From Marinilongibacter aquaticus (GTDB lineage: Bacteria > Bacteroidota > Bacteroidia > Cytophagales > Spirosomataceae): a stretch of 64,000 nucleotides of DNA. Numbering within the stretch: the first letter of the stretch is position 1; the number at the start of each line of letters is the position of its first letter. Shown here in pieces: positions 35,831-44,428 of the stretch. A program made the position numbers and the translations under genes. Below the pieces are notes generated by a model. It was not told where the DNA came from. It made no database searches and worked only from the letters and a program-made list of their open reading frames with translations. Where the stretch lies: assembly GCF_020149935.1 (NCBI RefSeq), contig NZ_CP083757.1:2753501-2817500 (forward strand), given 5' to 3'.

Positions 35831-36540
35831 GCCAATTTCACCAACTCACCGACCGTGTTTAAACCAACGACCACATCGTAAAGGTCGATCTCCAAACAAA
35901 AAGGAATGTCTTTTCCACCCGAGAGGTTTTTGAGCCTTTTGAGGTGGCTCGCTCTTTGCAAATAATCGAGGAGATTATTTTCGGCAACAGTGTATGTGCT
36001 CAGAGCCAGGTGTGTAGAATCGCCCTCCAATTCAAAAGTATTTTCCAGACTTTTGGCCAAAGCTCCGCCAAAGAGTACATCTTCGAGTCCGGGATGGCCT
36101 TTCCATCCTGCACAAACAACCACAACAGATTGGCCTTGGCTTTTCAGGTAATTTGCCGTGGCAGAAAGATTTGAGAAAGAAGCCACCAGTACTTGGTCTG
36201 CATCCTGTTTAGATTTGTCGATGGCCAAAGTTCCATTCGTTGTGGTCATGACCACTTTCTTGCCTATCGCTTCTGGTTTCATGTAACTGAAAGGGGAGTT
36301 GTCCAAATCAAAGCCTTCGATCATGAGAGCATGTCTTTCGCCACCAGCGAGATAGCCTTTCGATTGATACTCGCGACAAACCTCCACTTCGATCACTGGT
36401 TTTATGGCTTCAATGCCATGCTGAATACCTGCGACAATGCAGCTCGTGGCCCGGAAAACATCGGTGACAACCACAATCTTATTTTTCAAATCATGTTGGT
36501 GGATAAGCTCGTGGCTTAGGCAAATTTCGAGGCTACTCAT
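35827..36540 (-). CDS. comB: 2-phosphosulfolactate phosphatase (ComB family)
   Basis: A 237-residue Mg-dependent phosphatase that makes sulfolactate from phosphosulfolactate in the coenzyme M route of methanogens. The motifs VVVTDVFRATSCIVAGIQHG, GGERHALMIEGFDLDNSP, VMTTTNGTLAIDKS and VCAGWKGHPGLEDVLFGG are those of the family. In Bacteroidota no coenzyme M is made, so a role in sulfonate metabolism, perhaps sulfonolipids, is possible (inference). No other sulfonate gene is adjacent. The gene stands alone on the minus strand. Confidence 0.85.
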   Translation of the reverse strand: MSSLEICLSHELIHQHDLKNKIVVVTDVFRATSCIVAGIQHGIEAIKPVIEVEVCREYQSKGYLAGGERHALMIEGFDLDNSPFSYMKPEAIGKKVVMTTTNGTLAIDKSKQDADQVLVASFSNLSATANYLKSQGQSVVVVCAGWKGHPGLEDVLFGGALAKSLENTFELEGDSTHLALSTYTVAENNLLDYLQRASHLKRLKNLSGGKDIPFCLEIDLYDVVVGLNTVGELVKLA

Positions 36541-36567
36541 TTGTCAAATTTTCGGCAAATATAGTAT

Positions 36568-38055
36568 TTATCTGTTTTCTGCGTAAAAAACGCTGATGAG
36601 TTCCGCGTAGCAAGCGACTTTATCAGAGCCTTTTATTTCAATTTCGGCTTCTATAATCAGTTTAAGCCCAGCACCTTTGGTTTCTAAAGCGTGTTTCAAT
36701 TTCGCCCGAAGTCGAATTTCGCTTCCTGTCGAAACGGGCCTTAAAAAGCGAACCTTGTCTAGGCCATAATTAACTCCAATTGTAGAAAATGTAACAGCGT
36801 AAATTTGATTGAGTAGATAGGGCATTAGCGAAAGAGTAAGAAAGCCATGGGCAATGGGTGTGCCAAATTTGGAGTTACGCGTTCTTTCTTGATCGAGGTG
36901 AATCCATTGCTCGTCGCGTGTCGAAAGGGCAAAAGAATTGATTTGTTCTTGATCGATTTTGAACCAAGAGCTTTCGCCCAAATATGTGCCTATCAAGCTT
37001 TTGGCCTGAGCCGTGGTTTCTATTTTTAAAACTTGTGTTGCCGCAGCGGGTATGGGTATTGCGTCTGGGTCTATTTCAGGAGCAATGTGAACAAGTGCCT
37101 TGCCAATGACTTCTCTGGCCTTTAGGCTTTGCAAGGCTTGGAGGGCTTCCTGCATGGAGTACGTGCTCTGAATATGCGGCTTGATTTTATTTTGGATACG
37201 CCATTGGGCAATGGCCTCAAAATTGGTTTGGGCCTTTTCGGGAAACTCCCGCGAAAAGCGACCATAAAAAACACCAAGGATTGCACAGGATTTGAGCAAA
37301 GGAATGTTTAAAGGAATTTTCGGAATTTCGCCGTTGGCAAAACCAACGGTCAAATATCGCCCAGCGAATGCCATACTTCTTAGGGCTTGTTCGGTGTATT
37401 TGCCGCCCACGGGGTCGAAGACCACATCGAGTCCCTTTCCTTCGGTCAATTCCTTGATTCGCTCTTTCAGAGGCTCTACTTCATAATTGATGCAAGCGTC
37501 CGCTCCGTATTTTTTGCAGATTTCGAGCTTTTCTTCATGCGACGCAGCCGCAAACACCTTTGCTCCTTTGGCTTTGGCCAATTGAAGTGCCGCAAGTCCC
37601 ACACCTCCGGAAGCCCCCAAAACCAAGAGGCTTTGGCCCAATGTCAATTGGCCTCGATCGAAAAGGGCGTGATACGCAGTACCAAAATTGTAGAAGAGGC
37701 TGGCCGCATCACGAAATGAAATTCCGGCAGGGATTGTATGAATCTGCTCTTCTTTGAGCGTAATTTTTTCGGATAAGCCTCCCCATTTGCAAAGGCTGAA
37801 AACGGCATCGCCAATTTTAAACCGATTGATATTTTCGCCTATTGCCTCTACAATTCCCGAAATTTCGCCCCCAGGCGAAAAGGGCAAATCGGGTTTGAAT
37901 TGATATTTGTTCTCGAGAATGAGCAAATCGGGAAAATTGATGCCGCAAGCCACTACACGAATGCAGACTTCATCAGGGCCAATTTGTGGTTCTGCAATGT
38001 TTTCAAGAGACAGGGCTTCAGGATTGGCAAATTCACGACAAACTAAGGCTTGCAT
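36568..38055 (-). CDS. Fusion of quinone oxidoreductase-like MDR domain and MaoC hydratase domain
   Basis: A 495-residue protein with two enzyme domains. Residues about 1-325 are a zinc-free medium-chain dehydrogenase of the quinone oxidoreductase/enoyl reductase type: LENKYQFKPDLPFSPGGEIS, LLVLGASGGVGLAALQLAKA (NADPH loop) and DVVFDPVGGKYTEQALR. Residues about 340-495 are a MaoC/R-hydratase hot-dog domain: GESSWFKIDQEQINSFALST with the catalytic Asp replaced by Asn-Ser in that stretch, then GTPIAHGFLTLSLMPYL with the family His. The join suggests sequential C=C hydration and reduction of an acyl-CoA or ketone. The fused order is uncommon. Confidence 0.8.
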   Translation of the reverse strand: MQALVCREFANPEALSLENIAEPQIGPDEVCIRVVACGINFPDLLILENKYQFKPDLPFSPGGEISGIVEAIGENINRFKIGDAVFSLCKWGGLSEKITLKEEQIHTIPAGISFRDAASLFYNFGTAYHALFDRGQLTLGQSLLVLGASGGVGLAALQLAKAKGAKVFAAASHEEKLEICKKYGADACINYEVEPLKERIKELTEGKGLDVVFDPVGGKYTEQALRSMAFAGRYLTVGFANGEIPKIPLNIPLLKSCAILGVFYGRFSREFPEKAQTNFEAIAQWRIQNKIKPHIQSTYSMQEALQALQSLKAREVIGKALVHIAPEIDPDAIPIPAAATQVLKIETTAQAKSLIGTYLGESSWFKIDQEQINSFALSTRDEQWIHLDQERTRNSKFGTPIAHGFLTLSLMPYLLNQIYAVTFSTIGVNYGLDKVRFLRPVSTGSEIRLRAKLKHALETKGAGLKLIIEAEIEIKGSDKVACYAELISVFYAENR

Positions 38056-38134
38056 AAGGCATTAAAAGGTTTTGAATGAACAAAAGAGTCATTTAAGAAT
38101 ATGTTAAAGTCGAAGCGGCATAAATATTTGAGGA

Positions 38135-38142
38135 TAAATTTG
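38135..38142 (+). promoter_or_regulatory. Bacteroidota -7 promoter element for the thioredoxin-family gene
   Basis: TAAATTTG matches TAnnTTTG. It lies inside the longer open frame starting at 38101, which argues that translation starts at the ATG at 38242 instead. Confidence 0.45.
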
Positions 38143-38241
38143 CGTTTATTGACTGGACGAATTCCGTCTGCTTTTCAAAAGCAAAAGTATTTAATTCGTA
38201 AATTAATTAAACCATTGAATTGTAAACCAAGCTCTGCGAAT

Positions 38242-38862
38242 ATGAAGATTTTGATTCGAAATATAGCGGCAGTTCTTTTTGTTTTGGGATCTTCGGCCTT
38301 TTCGAAAGCCTTTTCTCAAGCAGATGGATACGGTTTAGGCGATGTGGTAGAAGACTTCAATTTGGCCAATATCGACGGCCGAAAGATATCGATGGCTTCT
38401 TTTGCAGAGGCCAAGGGTTTTATCGTGGTGTTTACCTGTAATCATTGCCCCTTTTCGAAAACATACGAAGACCGCATCGTGGCTCTCGACAATAAATTTG
38501 CCTCCAAAGGTTTTCCAGTATTGGCGGTGAATTCCAACGATCCGCAAGCCTATGAGGAAGACAATTTGGTCAATATGAAAAAAAGAGCGACCGAAAAGGG
38601 CTTTCGTTTTCCCTATTTGGTGGATGACCAAGGCCTTGGGCAACGTTTTGGAGCGACGCGTACTCCGCAAGTTTTTGTCTTGAAAAGAGAAAACGGCCAA
38701 GCCATTGTAAAATACACGGGAGCCATTGACGACAATGCACAGGATTCTGCGGCGGTAAACAAACGCTATGTAGAAGATGCCGTGGATCATCTTTTACAAG
38801 ATAAGCCAGTCATTATCCAAAGTACGCGAGCGATTGGCTGCTCGATCAAATGGAGAGAATAA
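38242..38862 (+). CDS. Exported thioredoxin/AhpC-TSA family protein
   Basis: A 206-residue thiol-redox protein. The start at 38242 gives a signal peptide (MKILIRNIAAVLFVLGSSAF) that the longer frame would bury. The thioredoxin domain carries VFTCNHCPFSKTYE, a CxxC redox site, and the cis-proline loop GATRTPQVFVL. Proteins of this kind reduce periplasmic disulfides or act as peroxidase-like partners. It is a single-gene unit closed by a strong terminator 11 bp after the stop. Confidence 0.86.
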   Translation: MKILIRNIAAVLFVLGSSAFSKAFSQADGYGLGDVVEDFNLANIDGRKISMASFAEAKGFIVVFTCNHCPFSKTYEDRIVALDNKFASKGFPVLAVNSNDPQAYEEDNLVNMKKRATEKGFRFPYLVDDQGLGQRFGATRTPQVFVLKRENGQAIVKYTGAIDDNAQDSAAVNKRYVEDAVDHLLQDKPVIIQSTRAIGCSIKWRE

Positions 38863-38873
38863 ACAAGAAAGAG

Positions 38874-38897
38874 AAGCTGCCGAAAGGCAGCTTTTTT
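38874..38897 (+). terminator. Rho-independent terminator
   Basis: AAGCTGCC, a GAAA tetraloop, GGCAGCTT, and a run of six T: a textbook terminator after the thioredoxin-family gene. Confidence 0.9.
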
Positions 38898-38914
38898 CGT
38901 TTTCAGGCTTTGTG

Positions 38915-38922
38915 TAGTTTTG
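38915..38922 (+). promoter_or_regulatory. Bacteroidota -7 promoter element for mazG
   Basis: TAGTTTTG matches TAnnTTTG exactly and is preceded by a T-rich block at the -33 distance. The ATG is 44 bp downstream. Confidence 0.55.
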
Positions 38923-38965
38923 CATCTGATGCATTCTGTACCTTAAGAATTTAATAATTACGCCA

Positions 38966-39796
38966 ATGGCTATTCCTTCTCCCCCCAATTTGTTTACACC
39001 CGAACGCATGCAGAAACTCATGGCTTTCGACCGTTTGCTTACGATCATGGACGATCTGCGTGAAAAATGCCCATGGGATAAAAAACAAACCATGGAAAGC
39101 CTTAGGCATTTGACTATCGAAGAAACCTACGAGCTATCCGATGCTATTTTGGAAGGCAATCTAGAAGAGGTAAAAAAGGAGTTGGGAGACATTTTATTGC
39201 ATATGGTTTTTTATGCCAAGATCGGCTCAGAAACCAATGATTTTGACATGTCAGATGTGCTTCACGGAATTTGCGACAAACTGATTGCCCGGCATCCACA
39301 TATTTATGGCGATACGAAAGTGGAAAATGAAGAGGAGGTGAAACAGAATTGGGAAAAGCTGAAATTGAAAGAGAAGGGCAATACGTCTGTTTTGGGTGGG
39401 GTGCCAGCCAGTCTTCCGGCTTTGGTGAAAGCGATGCGAATCCAAGAAAAGGCCCGTGGCATTGGCTTTGATTGGGAAGAGAAGCAACAAGTTTGGGAAA
39501 AGGTGGAAGAAGAAATGGCCGAGTTCAAGGAACAATTCAATGCAGAAAAGGCGGAGTTTATTGACAAAGGAAAGGCCGAAGGTGAGTTTGGAGACCTTCT
39601 GTTTTCTTTGGTGAATTATGCCCGTTTTATCGATTTGAACCCAGAAACAGCTTTGGAACGAACCAACAAGAAGTTCATAAAACGTTTTCAATACTTGGAG
39701 CAAAAGGCGGCAGAAAATGGACAATCATTGGCCGATATGAGTTTGAAAGAAATGGACGTGTATTGGGAAGAAGCCAAACATTTGGGAAAAGAATAG
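38966..39796 (+). CDS. mazG: Nucleoside triphosphate pyrophosphohydrolase MazG
   Basis: A 276-residue protein with tandem MazG helical domains that hydrolyses (d)NTPs to NMP and pyrophosphate, cleaning the nucleotide pool. The first domain has LREKCPWDKKQT, LTIEETYELSDAI with metal-binding Glu, and EEVKKELGDILLHMV; the second repeats EEEMAEFKEQFNAEKAEF and EGEFGDLLFSLVNYARF. Both are intact. It has its own promoter and terminator. Confidence 0.93.
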   Translation: MAIPSPPNLFTPERMQKLMAFDRLLTIMDDLREKCPWDKKQTMESLRHLTIEETYELSDAILEGNLEEVKKELGDILLHMVFYAKIGSETNDFDMSDVLHGICDKLIARHPHIYGDTKVENEEEVKQNWEKLKLKEKGNTSVLGGVPASLPALVKAMRIQEKARGIGFDWEEKQQVWEKVEEEMAEFKEQFNAEKAEFIDKGKAEGEFGDLLFSLVNYARFIDLNPETALERTNKKFIKRFQYLEQKAAENGQSLADMSLKEMDVYWEEAKHLGKE

Positions 39797-39811
39797 ACCT
39801 TTGTTCAATAA

Positions 39812-39843
39812 GGGCTTCGCTTGAAATCGAACAAGCGAAGCCC
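39812..39843. terminator. Bidirectional terminator
   Basis: GGGCTTCGCTTG and CAAGCGAAGCCC form a perfect 12 bp stem between the convergent mazG and oxidoreductase genes. Confidence 0.8.
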
Positions 39844-39855
39844 ATAATTTTCGGC

Positions 39856-40950
39856 TTAATTTATTTTCACTTCGCAACCACCGCTTGCTCCAGATTTCAA
39901 AACGGCTTCGACAACGCGGATATCGCGAAGGCCTTCTTCGCCCGGTGCCAAATAGGGTTTTCCCTGCATGATGGCCAAGGCGTCGTCGTCAAGTTGTAAG
40001 GGCTGCTGGCGGTCTACTGGCGTATAGATTTCGGTGCCGTCGGACATGCTGCCTCGGTTTCCTCCGTATCCTGTTTGGGGTTCCATCTTTAGCCAACCTT
40101 TTTCGTAATTGACTTGAAGGTAATTCATGTTTGCTCCGAAGCTCGATTGGCAAGTGGCAATGGCCCCGCTTGGAAATTCCAGCACATATGCGGCGGTTTC
40201 TTCCACTTCGTGGTAAATTTCTGGGCGTGTAGTGGAGGTGATTGCCCGAACTGAAATGGGCTCTTCTCCAGTGGCCATACGAGCACCTTGAATGGCGTAT
40301 ACGCCCATATCGCCCATTACACCACCACCCATGGCTTTCTTTTGTTTCCAATGGTTGGTTCGGCCTTCTACATAGCCTGCAGCGGATTGCAAGAGCTTTA
40401 CCTTGCCAAACTTCTGTTCTTTTACTACCTTTCTGTACGCCTGAATATTGGGATCGTGCTGGCAGCGGTAGCCTATGGCCAAGCCCACTTTGTTTTTCTC
40501 ACAGGCCTCGATCATGGCTTGGCAATCATTTACAGATGGGGCCATGGGTTTTTCGCACCACATGTGTTTACCGATGTTGGCTCCGCGTACCGTATATTCT
40601 TTGTGCATGGAAGGCGGCAAAACCACGTAAATCACATCGATATCGGGGTTGTTGGCAATCTCTTCGTAGGTGTCGTAGGAATATACATTTTTATCGGCAA
40701 TGCCGTATTTCTGCTGCCAAGTGGGAATTTTATCGGCCGAGCCCGTCACAATGCCTTTTAGCTCACAATATTTGGTCTTTTGTAGAGCAGGAGCAAGCAG
40801 GTCGGTGCTGTAGTAGCCGAGTCCGACCAAAGCTACGCCCAATTTCTCTTTTTTGGGTCGGGTTGCAGCCAAAAGCACATGGGGCGAAAATGCGGCCACG
40901 CCAGCGGCAATGGAGGCCTTTTGAATGAAGGATCTGCGTTGTATTGTCAT
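39856..40950 (-). CDS. Gfo/Idh/MocA family oxidoreductase with Tat signal
   Basis: A 364-residue NAD(P)-dependent sugar oxidoreductase carried out of the cytoplasm by the Tat system: the N-terminus has QRRSFIQKASIAAGVAAF. The nucleotide loop is near LGVALVGLGYYSTDLL, and the catalytic stretch MWCEKPMAPSVNDCQAMIEA carries the EKP signature. Tat export suggests the cofactor is bound before export. Members handle keto-sugars, inositols or glycosides; together with the ThuA and dehydrogenase operon this fits an organism that oxidises sugars at the cell surface (inference). Confidence 0.88.
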   Translation of the reverse strand: MTIQRRSFIQKASIAAGVAAFSPHVLLAATRPKKEKLGVALVGLGYYSTDLLAPALQKTKYCELKGIVTGSADKIPTWQQKYGIADKNVYSYDTYEEIANNPDIDVIYVVLPPSMHKEYTVRGANIGKHMWCEKPMAPSVNDCQAMIEACEKNKVGLAIGYRCQHDPNIQAYRKVVKEQKFGKVKLLQSAAGYVEGRTNHWKQKKAMGGGVMGDMGVYAIQGARMATGEEPISVRAITSTTRPEIYHEVEETAAYVLEFPSGAIATCQSSFGANMNYLQVNYEKGWLKMEPQTGYGGNRGSMSDGTEIYTPVDRQQPLQLDDDALAIMQGKPYLAPGEEGLRDIRVVEAVLKSGASGGCEVKIN

Positions 40951-41060
40951 GGTAATGAATAGGTTATAGGTAAAAAAAGGAATTGATAATTTAATTTGTC
41001 ATTCTACTGTGAAAATACAAGAATTATTAGAGAATTTTGGCAAAAAATCGATAGTCTAAA

Positions 41061-41495
41061 ATGAGCTTGGGAGGAAACCGGCCAGAAATGAAGATCATAG
41101 GGCGAAAGGAAAAGGTGCAATTGCCCGAGCTCGGTTTGTTTGGCGTGCGGGCCAAAATCGACACGGGGGCGTATACGAGTAGTTTGCATTGCCTCAGTGC
41201 CAAAGAGTCGAACGGTCGTTTGCTTTGCCAGTTTGAAGAAAAGCACAAAGAAAAGACTTTGATCAAAACGGTGCCTTTTGCCAAGTTCACAAAGCGGAAA
41301 GTGAGAAGCTCGAATGGGCAATTGGATGACCGCTACGCCATCAAAACAAAAATAGGTATAGGAAAAGAAACGTTAGATATTGAACTGACCTTGAGCGATC
41401 GTGGAAAAATGAAAACGGAGATGCTTTTGGGAAGAAAATTTTTAAGAAAAAGATACATGGTAGATGTGTCTACCAAATACAGGTTGTCGAAATGA
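41061..41495 (+). CDS. Retropepsin-like aspartic protease, RimK-associated
   Basis: A 144-residue protein of the RimK-associated protease family (often annotated as ATP-dependent zinc protease). The N-terminal [18 protein letters not shown] leads to a D-T-G-A aspartic protease-like motif in [14 protein letters not shown], and a C-terminal [15 protein letters not shown]. It overlaps the RimK gene by 4 bp (ATGA), which indicates coupling. It may trim or activate the RimK-modified product (inference). Confidence 0.82.
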   Translation: MSLGGNRPEMKIIGRKEKVQLPELGLFGVRAKIDTGAYTSSLHCLSAKESNGRLLCQFEEKHKEKTLIKTVPFAKFTKRKVRSSNGQLDDRYAIKTKIGIGKETLDIELTLSDRGKMKTEMLLGRKFLRKRYMVDVSTKYRLSK

Positions 41496-42367
41496 AAATA
41501 GCAATTTTGTCAAGAAACCCCGGTTTGTATTCTACGAACAGATTGAAAGAGGCCGGTATAAAAAGAGGGCACGAGGTGGTGATTTTGAACCCCCTGAAAT
41601 GTGACCTCATTATTGAAAAGAAGAAACCGCAAATCATCTACAATGGCGAGTTGGTCACAGGCGTAGATGCCGTCATTCCTCGCATTGGGGCTTCGGTTAC
41701 ATTCTACGGTACGGCAGTGGTTCGGCAATTTGAAATGATGAAGATTTTCACCACCATCGAATCGCAGGCTTTGGTGCGTTCGCGGGATAAGCTCAGAAGC
41801 TTGCAAGTGCTTTCGCGAGCAGGTTTGGGTTTGCCGAAGACAATTTTCACGAATTATTCAAAAGATTCGGAAGCGGTAATCGATGGAGTAGGAGGAGCTC
41901 CCTGCATAATCAAATTGCTCGAAGGCACGCAAGGTGTAGGTGTGATTTTGGCCGAAACAAAGAGTGCGGCTACTTCTGTGCTCGAAGCGTTTCAAGGTTT
42001 GCAAGCCCGTGTCATTGTGCAGGAATTTATTAAAGAAGCTGGCGGAGCCGATATTCGGGCTTTCGTGGTCGACGGCGTAGTGGTTGGGGCCATGAAAAGA
42101 CAAGGCAAAGAAGGGGAATTCCGCTCCAACTTGCACCGTGGCGGAACGGCCGAGGTGGTTGAGTTGACAGAGGAAGAAGAAAACACCGCTTTGAAAGCCA
42201 CCAAGGTATTGGGTTTGGGCGTTGCCGGGGTCGATATGCTGCGATCGAATACGGGACCAAAAATTATGGAAGTGAATTCTTCTCCAGGTTTGGAAGGCAT
42301 CGAAAGGGCAACAGGAAAAGACATCGCCAAATCGATTATTCGCTATATCGAAAGAAACGTCGACTAG
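41492..42367 (+). CDS. rimK: RimK-type alpha-L-glutamate ligase
   Basis: A 291-residue ATP-grasp ligase that adds glutamate to a protein (S6 in E. coli) or to other peptides or cofactors. The N-terminal [18 protein letters not shown] is characteristic; ATP-grasp motifs are [38 protein letters not shown] and [20 protein letters not shown] with the metal-binding Glu/Asn. The stop codon overlaps the stop of the convergent ZIP gene by 4 bp. Confidence 0.9.
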   Translation: MKIAILSRNPGLYSTNRLKEAGIKRGHEVVILNPLKCDLIIEKKKPQIIYNGELVTGVDAVIPRIGASVTFYGTAVVRQFEMMKIFTTIESQALVRSRDKLRSLQVLSRAGLGLPKTIFTNYSKDSEAVIDGVGGAPCIIKLLEGTQGVGVILAETKSAATSVLEAFQGLQARVIVQEFIKEAGGADIRAFVVDGVVVGAMKRQGKEGEFRSNLHRGGTAEVVELTEEEENTALKATKVLGLGVAGVDMLRSNTGPKIMEVNSSPGLEGIERATGKDIAKSIIRYIERNVD

Positions 42368-43179
42368 CCCAAAGCGACATCCAAAAACATCATTAGGGCA
42401 AAACCGAACATCGTGCCTACGGTAGAGAGGTCGGTTTTGTCTCCTCTTTGTGATTCGGGAATCAATTCTTCGACAACCACATAAACCATCGCTCCTGCTG
42501 CAAAGGAAAGTGCATAGGGCAAAATGGAGGTGATGCTCAATACAAGATAGGCTCCAACCACCCCGGCGATGGGTTCGACAAGCCCAGAAAGTTGGCCATA
42601 ATTGAAGGCTTTCAATCTGGAAAAGCCTTCTCTTCGCAAAGGGATCGAAACCGCTGCCCCCTCGGGAAAATCTTGTATACCGATTCCAATGGCCAAAGCA
42701 ATGGCTCCAGAAAGTACGCCAATGTCAGGGTTTTGTGCCAGTGCCCCAAAAGCCACACCCACGGCCAGCCCCTCGGGAATATTGTGTAGCGTAATCGCCA
42801 TAATCAGCAAGATGCTCCTTTGCCAAGACGTTTTTACCCCTTCGGCATTTTCCACCTTCTCTCCAAGGTGCAAATGCGGTAAAAATTGATCGAATAAATA
42901 AAGAAAAACGGCTCCGACCAAAAAACCACTAAGGGCTGGAATCCAGCCCGGGGTACCGGCTTCTTCACTCATTTCGATTGCGGGCGACAAAAGCGACCAA
43001 AAACTGGCAGCCAACATAACACCCGCGGCAAAGCCGAGCATGAGGTTGAGCAACTTCTGGTTGATTTCTTTGAAAAAAAAGACCATTGCGGCACCCAAAG
43101 CGGTGACGAAATAGGTAAACATACTCCCGCCTAGTGCGAGAAGCACGGGATTGTATTCGAGAAGCTTTTCTAAATCCAT
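42364..43179 (-). CDS. ZIP family metal transporter
   Basis: A 271-residue membrane permease for zinc or other divalent metals. The family signature [15 protein letters not shown] (with HNxPEG) and the second [15 protein letters not shown] motif are present, along with about eight hydrophobic helices and a metal-binding His-rich loop near [10 protein letters not shown]. It is the last core gene before the accessory island and its start lies 145 bp from the first island gene. Confidence 0.9.
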   Translation of the reverse strand: MDLEKLLEYNPVLLALGGSMFTYFVTALGAAMVFFFKEINQKLLNLMLGFAAGVMLAASFWSLLSPAIEMSEEAGTPGWIPALSGFLVGAVFLYLFDQFLPHLHLGEKVENAEGVKTSWQRSILLIMAITLHNIPEGLAVGVAFGALAQNPDIGVLSGAIALAIGIGIQDFPEGAAVSIPLRREGFSRLKAFNYGQLSGLVEPIAGVVGAYLVLSITSILPYALSFAAGAMVYVVVEELIPESQRGDKTDLSTVGTMFGFALMMFLDVALG

Positions 43180-43324
43180 TTTTAGCTAAGTCTAAAAAAA
43201 ATATTATGAAGCCCGAATATAAAGCATATTTTGTGAATATCAGCGATTTGTAAAGAAAAATGCGTATTTGGCCCGGGCTTGCACAGTAGCCACTGCCACG
43301 ACATAGAGCTGCCCCTCGCTGGGT

Positions 43325-44428
43325 TTGTTTTCCCTTTGCACGATTCAGACGAGTTTGGCCGGCGAGTGGGCAAGTACTCCCGAAGGTTTGGAGAGGTTGG
43401 ACCGATGGAATGACATTATGCTCCTGTACAACCTTGGCAGTTTAAGCATAAGCCAAATAGACGATGCCGCCGCTCAATTTGGCGTGTCAAGGGAAGCGAG
43501 GTGGGAGGTCCAAAACTTCGACAACTTTGCTGACGCCCTTCTCAATGCCACCAGATCCAAATTCATAAAGCAGTTGGATGAGGGAAACTTCCTGCAATTG
43601 CAAAGACATTACCTGTCTCTGGACGAGAACCTCAAAGTTGCCTTTGAAGCCGATTTCGTGGATAAGCTTGGAACATTCGGCCACTTTTTCGAACTTGACC
43701 CCGTAAGGAGGGTGGACTCGTGGGAAACACTAATAGCTCACCCATTAATTAGAAAAGATGTTGCGACTCTTACATCAGCCAGTAAGATTTTAGATAATTC
43801 TGGAATAGCAAATATTATAAGTAAGACAGATCTACAAACAACAGTTCAGAAGTTAGCTGAAAAAGGAGTAAGATGTAGAACATGTACAAGCGGAAATCCG
43901 GCATACCGATACATGGATGAAATTCTGGATGATCTTGAACATGGAGCTTCGAAGTTTGGAAATGAATACACTTCAGTAATTACAGGATTTAAGCAAGGAG
44001 GAAATTTTACAGAAGGTGCGATGTTCGTTGCCGATGCAGTTAGAAGATATGGAGATGATTTTCCACCGGGCACATTATTTGAATTTACAGAAGTCACAGC
44101 AGGTGGAGTTCGGAGAGTAGATGTAAGAGTTGGAAATACTTTTTACGAATTCAAGTCTGTCGCTTCTGTTCCCCCGTCAGGTTTTGCGGATCAATTTGTT
44201 AAGGATTTAAATCTTGGAGAAGTAACTCAATTGGATCAACTGAAATGGTGGTTTGATGGAAATAAAGTAAGTAGTCTACCTAAACAACAGTTTTTAGATG
44301 CATTAGATAATGCAAGTGTTCCGCAAAATATTGTTGATAATTTAACGGCAAAATTTGGAGGAAATTCTTGGGATGATATTGTTGATTTGATAGATAATAG
44401 TTTCGATGATATATTTCATGTTAAATAA
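43325..44428 (+). CDS. Truncated polymorphic toxin with PD-(D/E)xK-like nuclease domain
   Basis: A 367-residue frame that begins at TTG 43325 only because an in-frame TAG lies at 43304; it looks like the C-terminal part of a longer protein. Residues about 15-140 resemble pretoxin linkers of Bacteroidota polymorphic toxins (NFADALLNATRSKFIKQL, then RVDSWETLIAHPLIRKD). Base composition turns AT-rich near 43745, right after RKD, where the exchangeable toxin domain starts. That domain contains RRVDVRVGNTFYEFKS, a D...E-x-K pattern typical of nuclease cores. Its stop overlaps the start of the partner gene by one base (TAATG). Whether it is still expressed and secreted is unclear. Confidence 0.65.
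   Translation: MFSLCTIQTSLAGEWASTPEGLERLDRWNDIMLLYNLGSLSISQIDDAAAQFGVSREARWEVQNFDNFADALLNATRSKFIKQLDEGNFLQLQRHYLSLDENLKVAFEADFVDKLGTFGHFFELDPVRRVDSWETLIAHPLIRKDVATLTSASKILDNSGIANIISKTDLQTTVQKLAEKGVRCRTCTSGNPAYRYMDEILDDLEHGASKFGNEYTSVITGFKQGGNFTEGAMFVADAVRRYGDDFPPGTLFEFTEVTAGGVRRVDVRVGNTFYEFKSVASVPPSGFADQFVKDLNLGEVTQLDQLKWWFDGNKVSSLPKQQFLDALDNASVPQNIVDNLTAKFGGNSWDDIVDLIDNSFDDIFHVK

Noticed and set aside
38101-38241. Longer start for the thioredoxin-family gene
   Set aside because: The extra 47 residues are basic and precede the signal peptide, and a promoter element lies inside that stretch.
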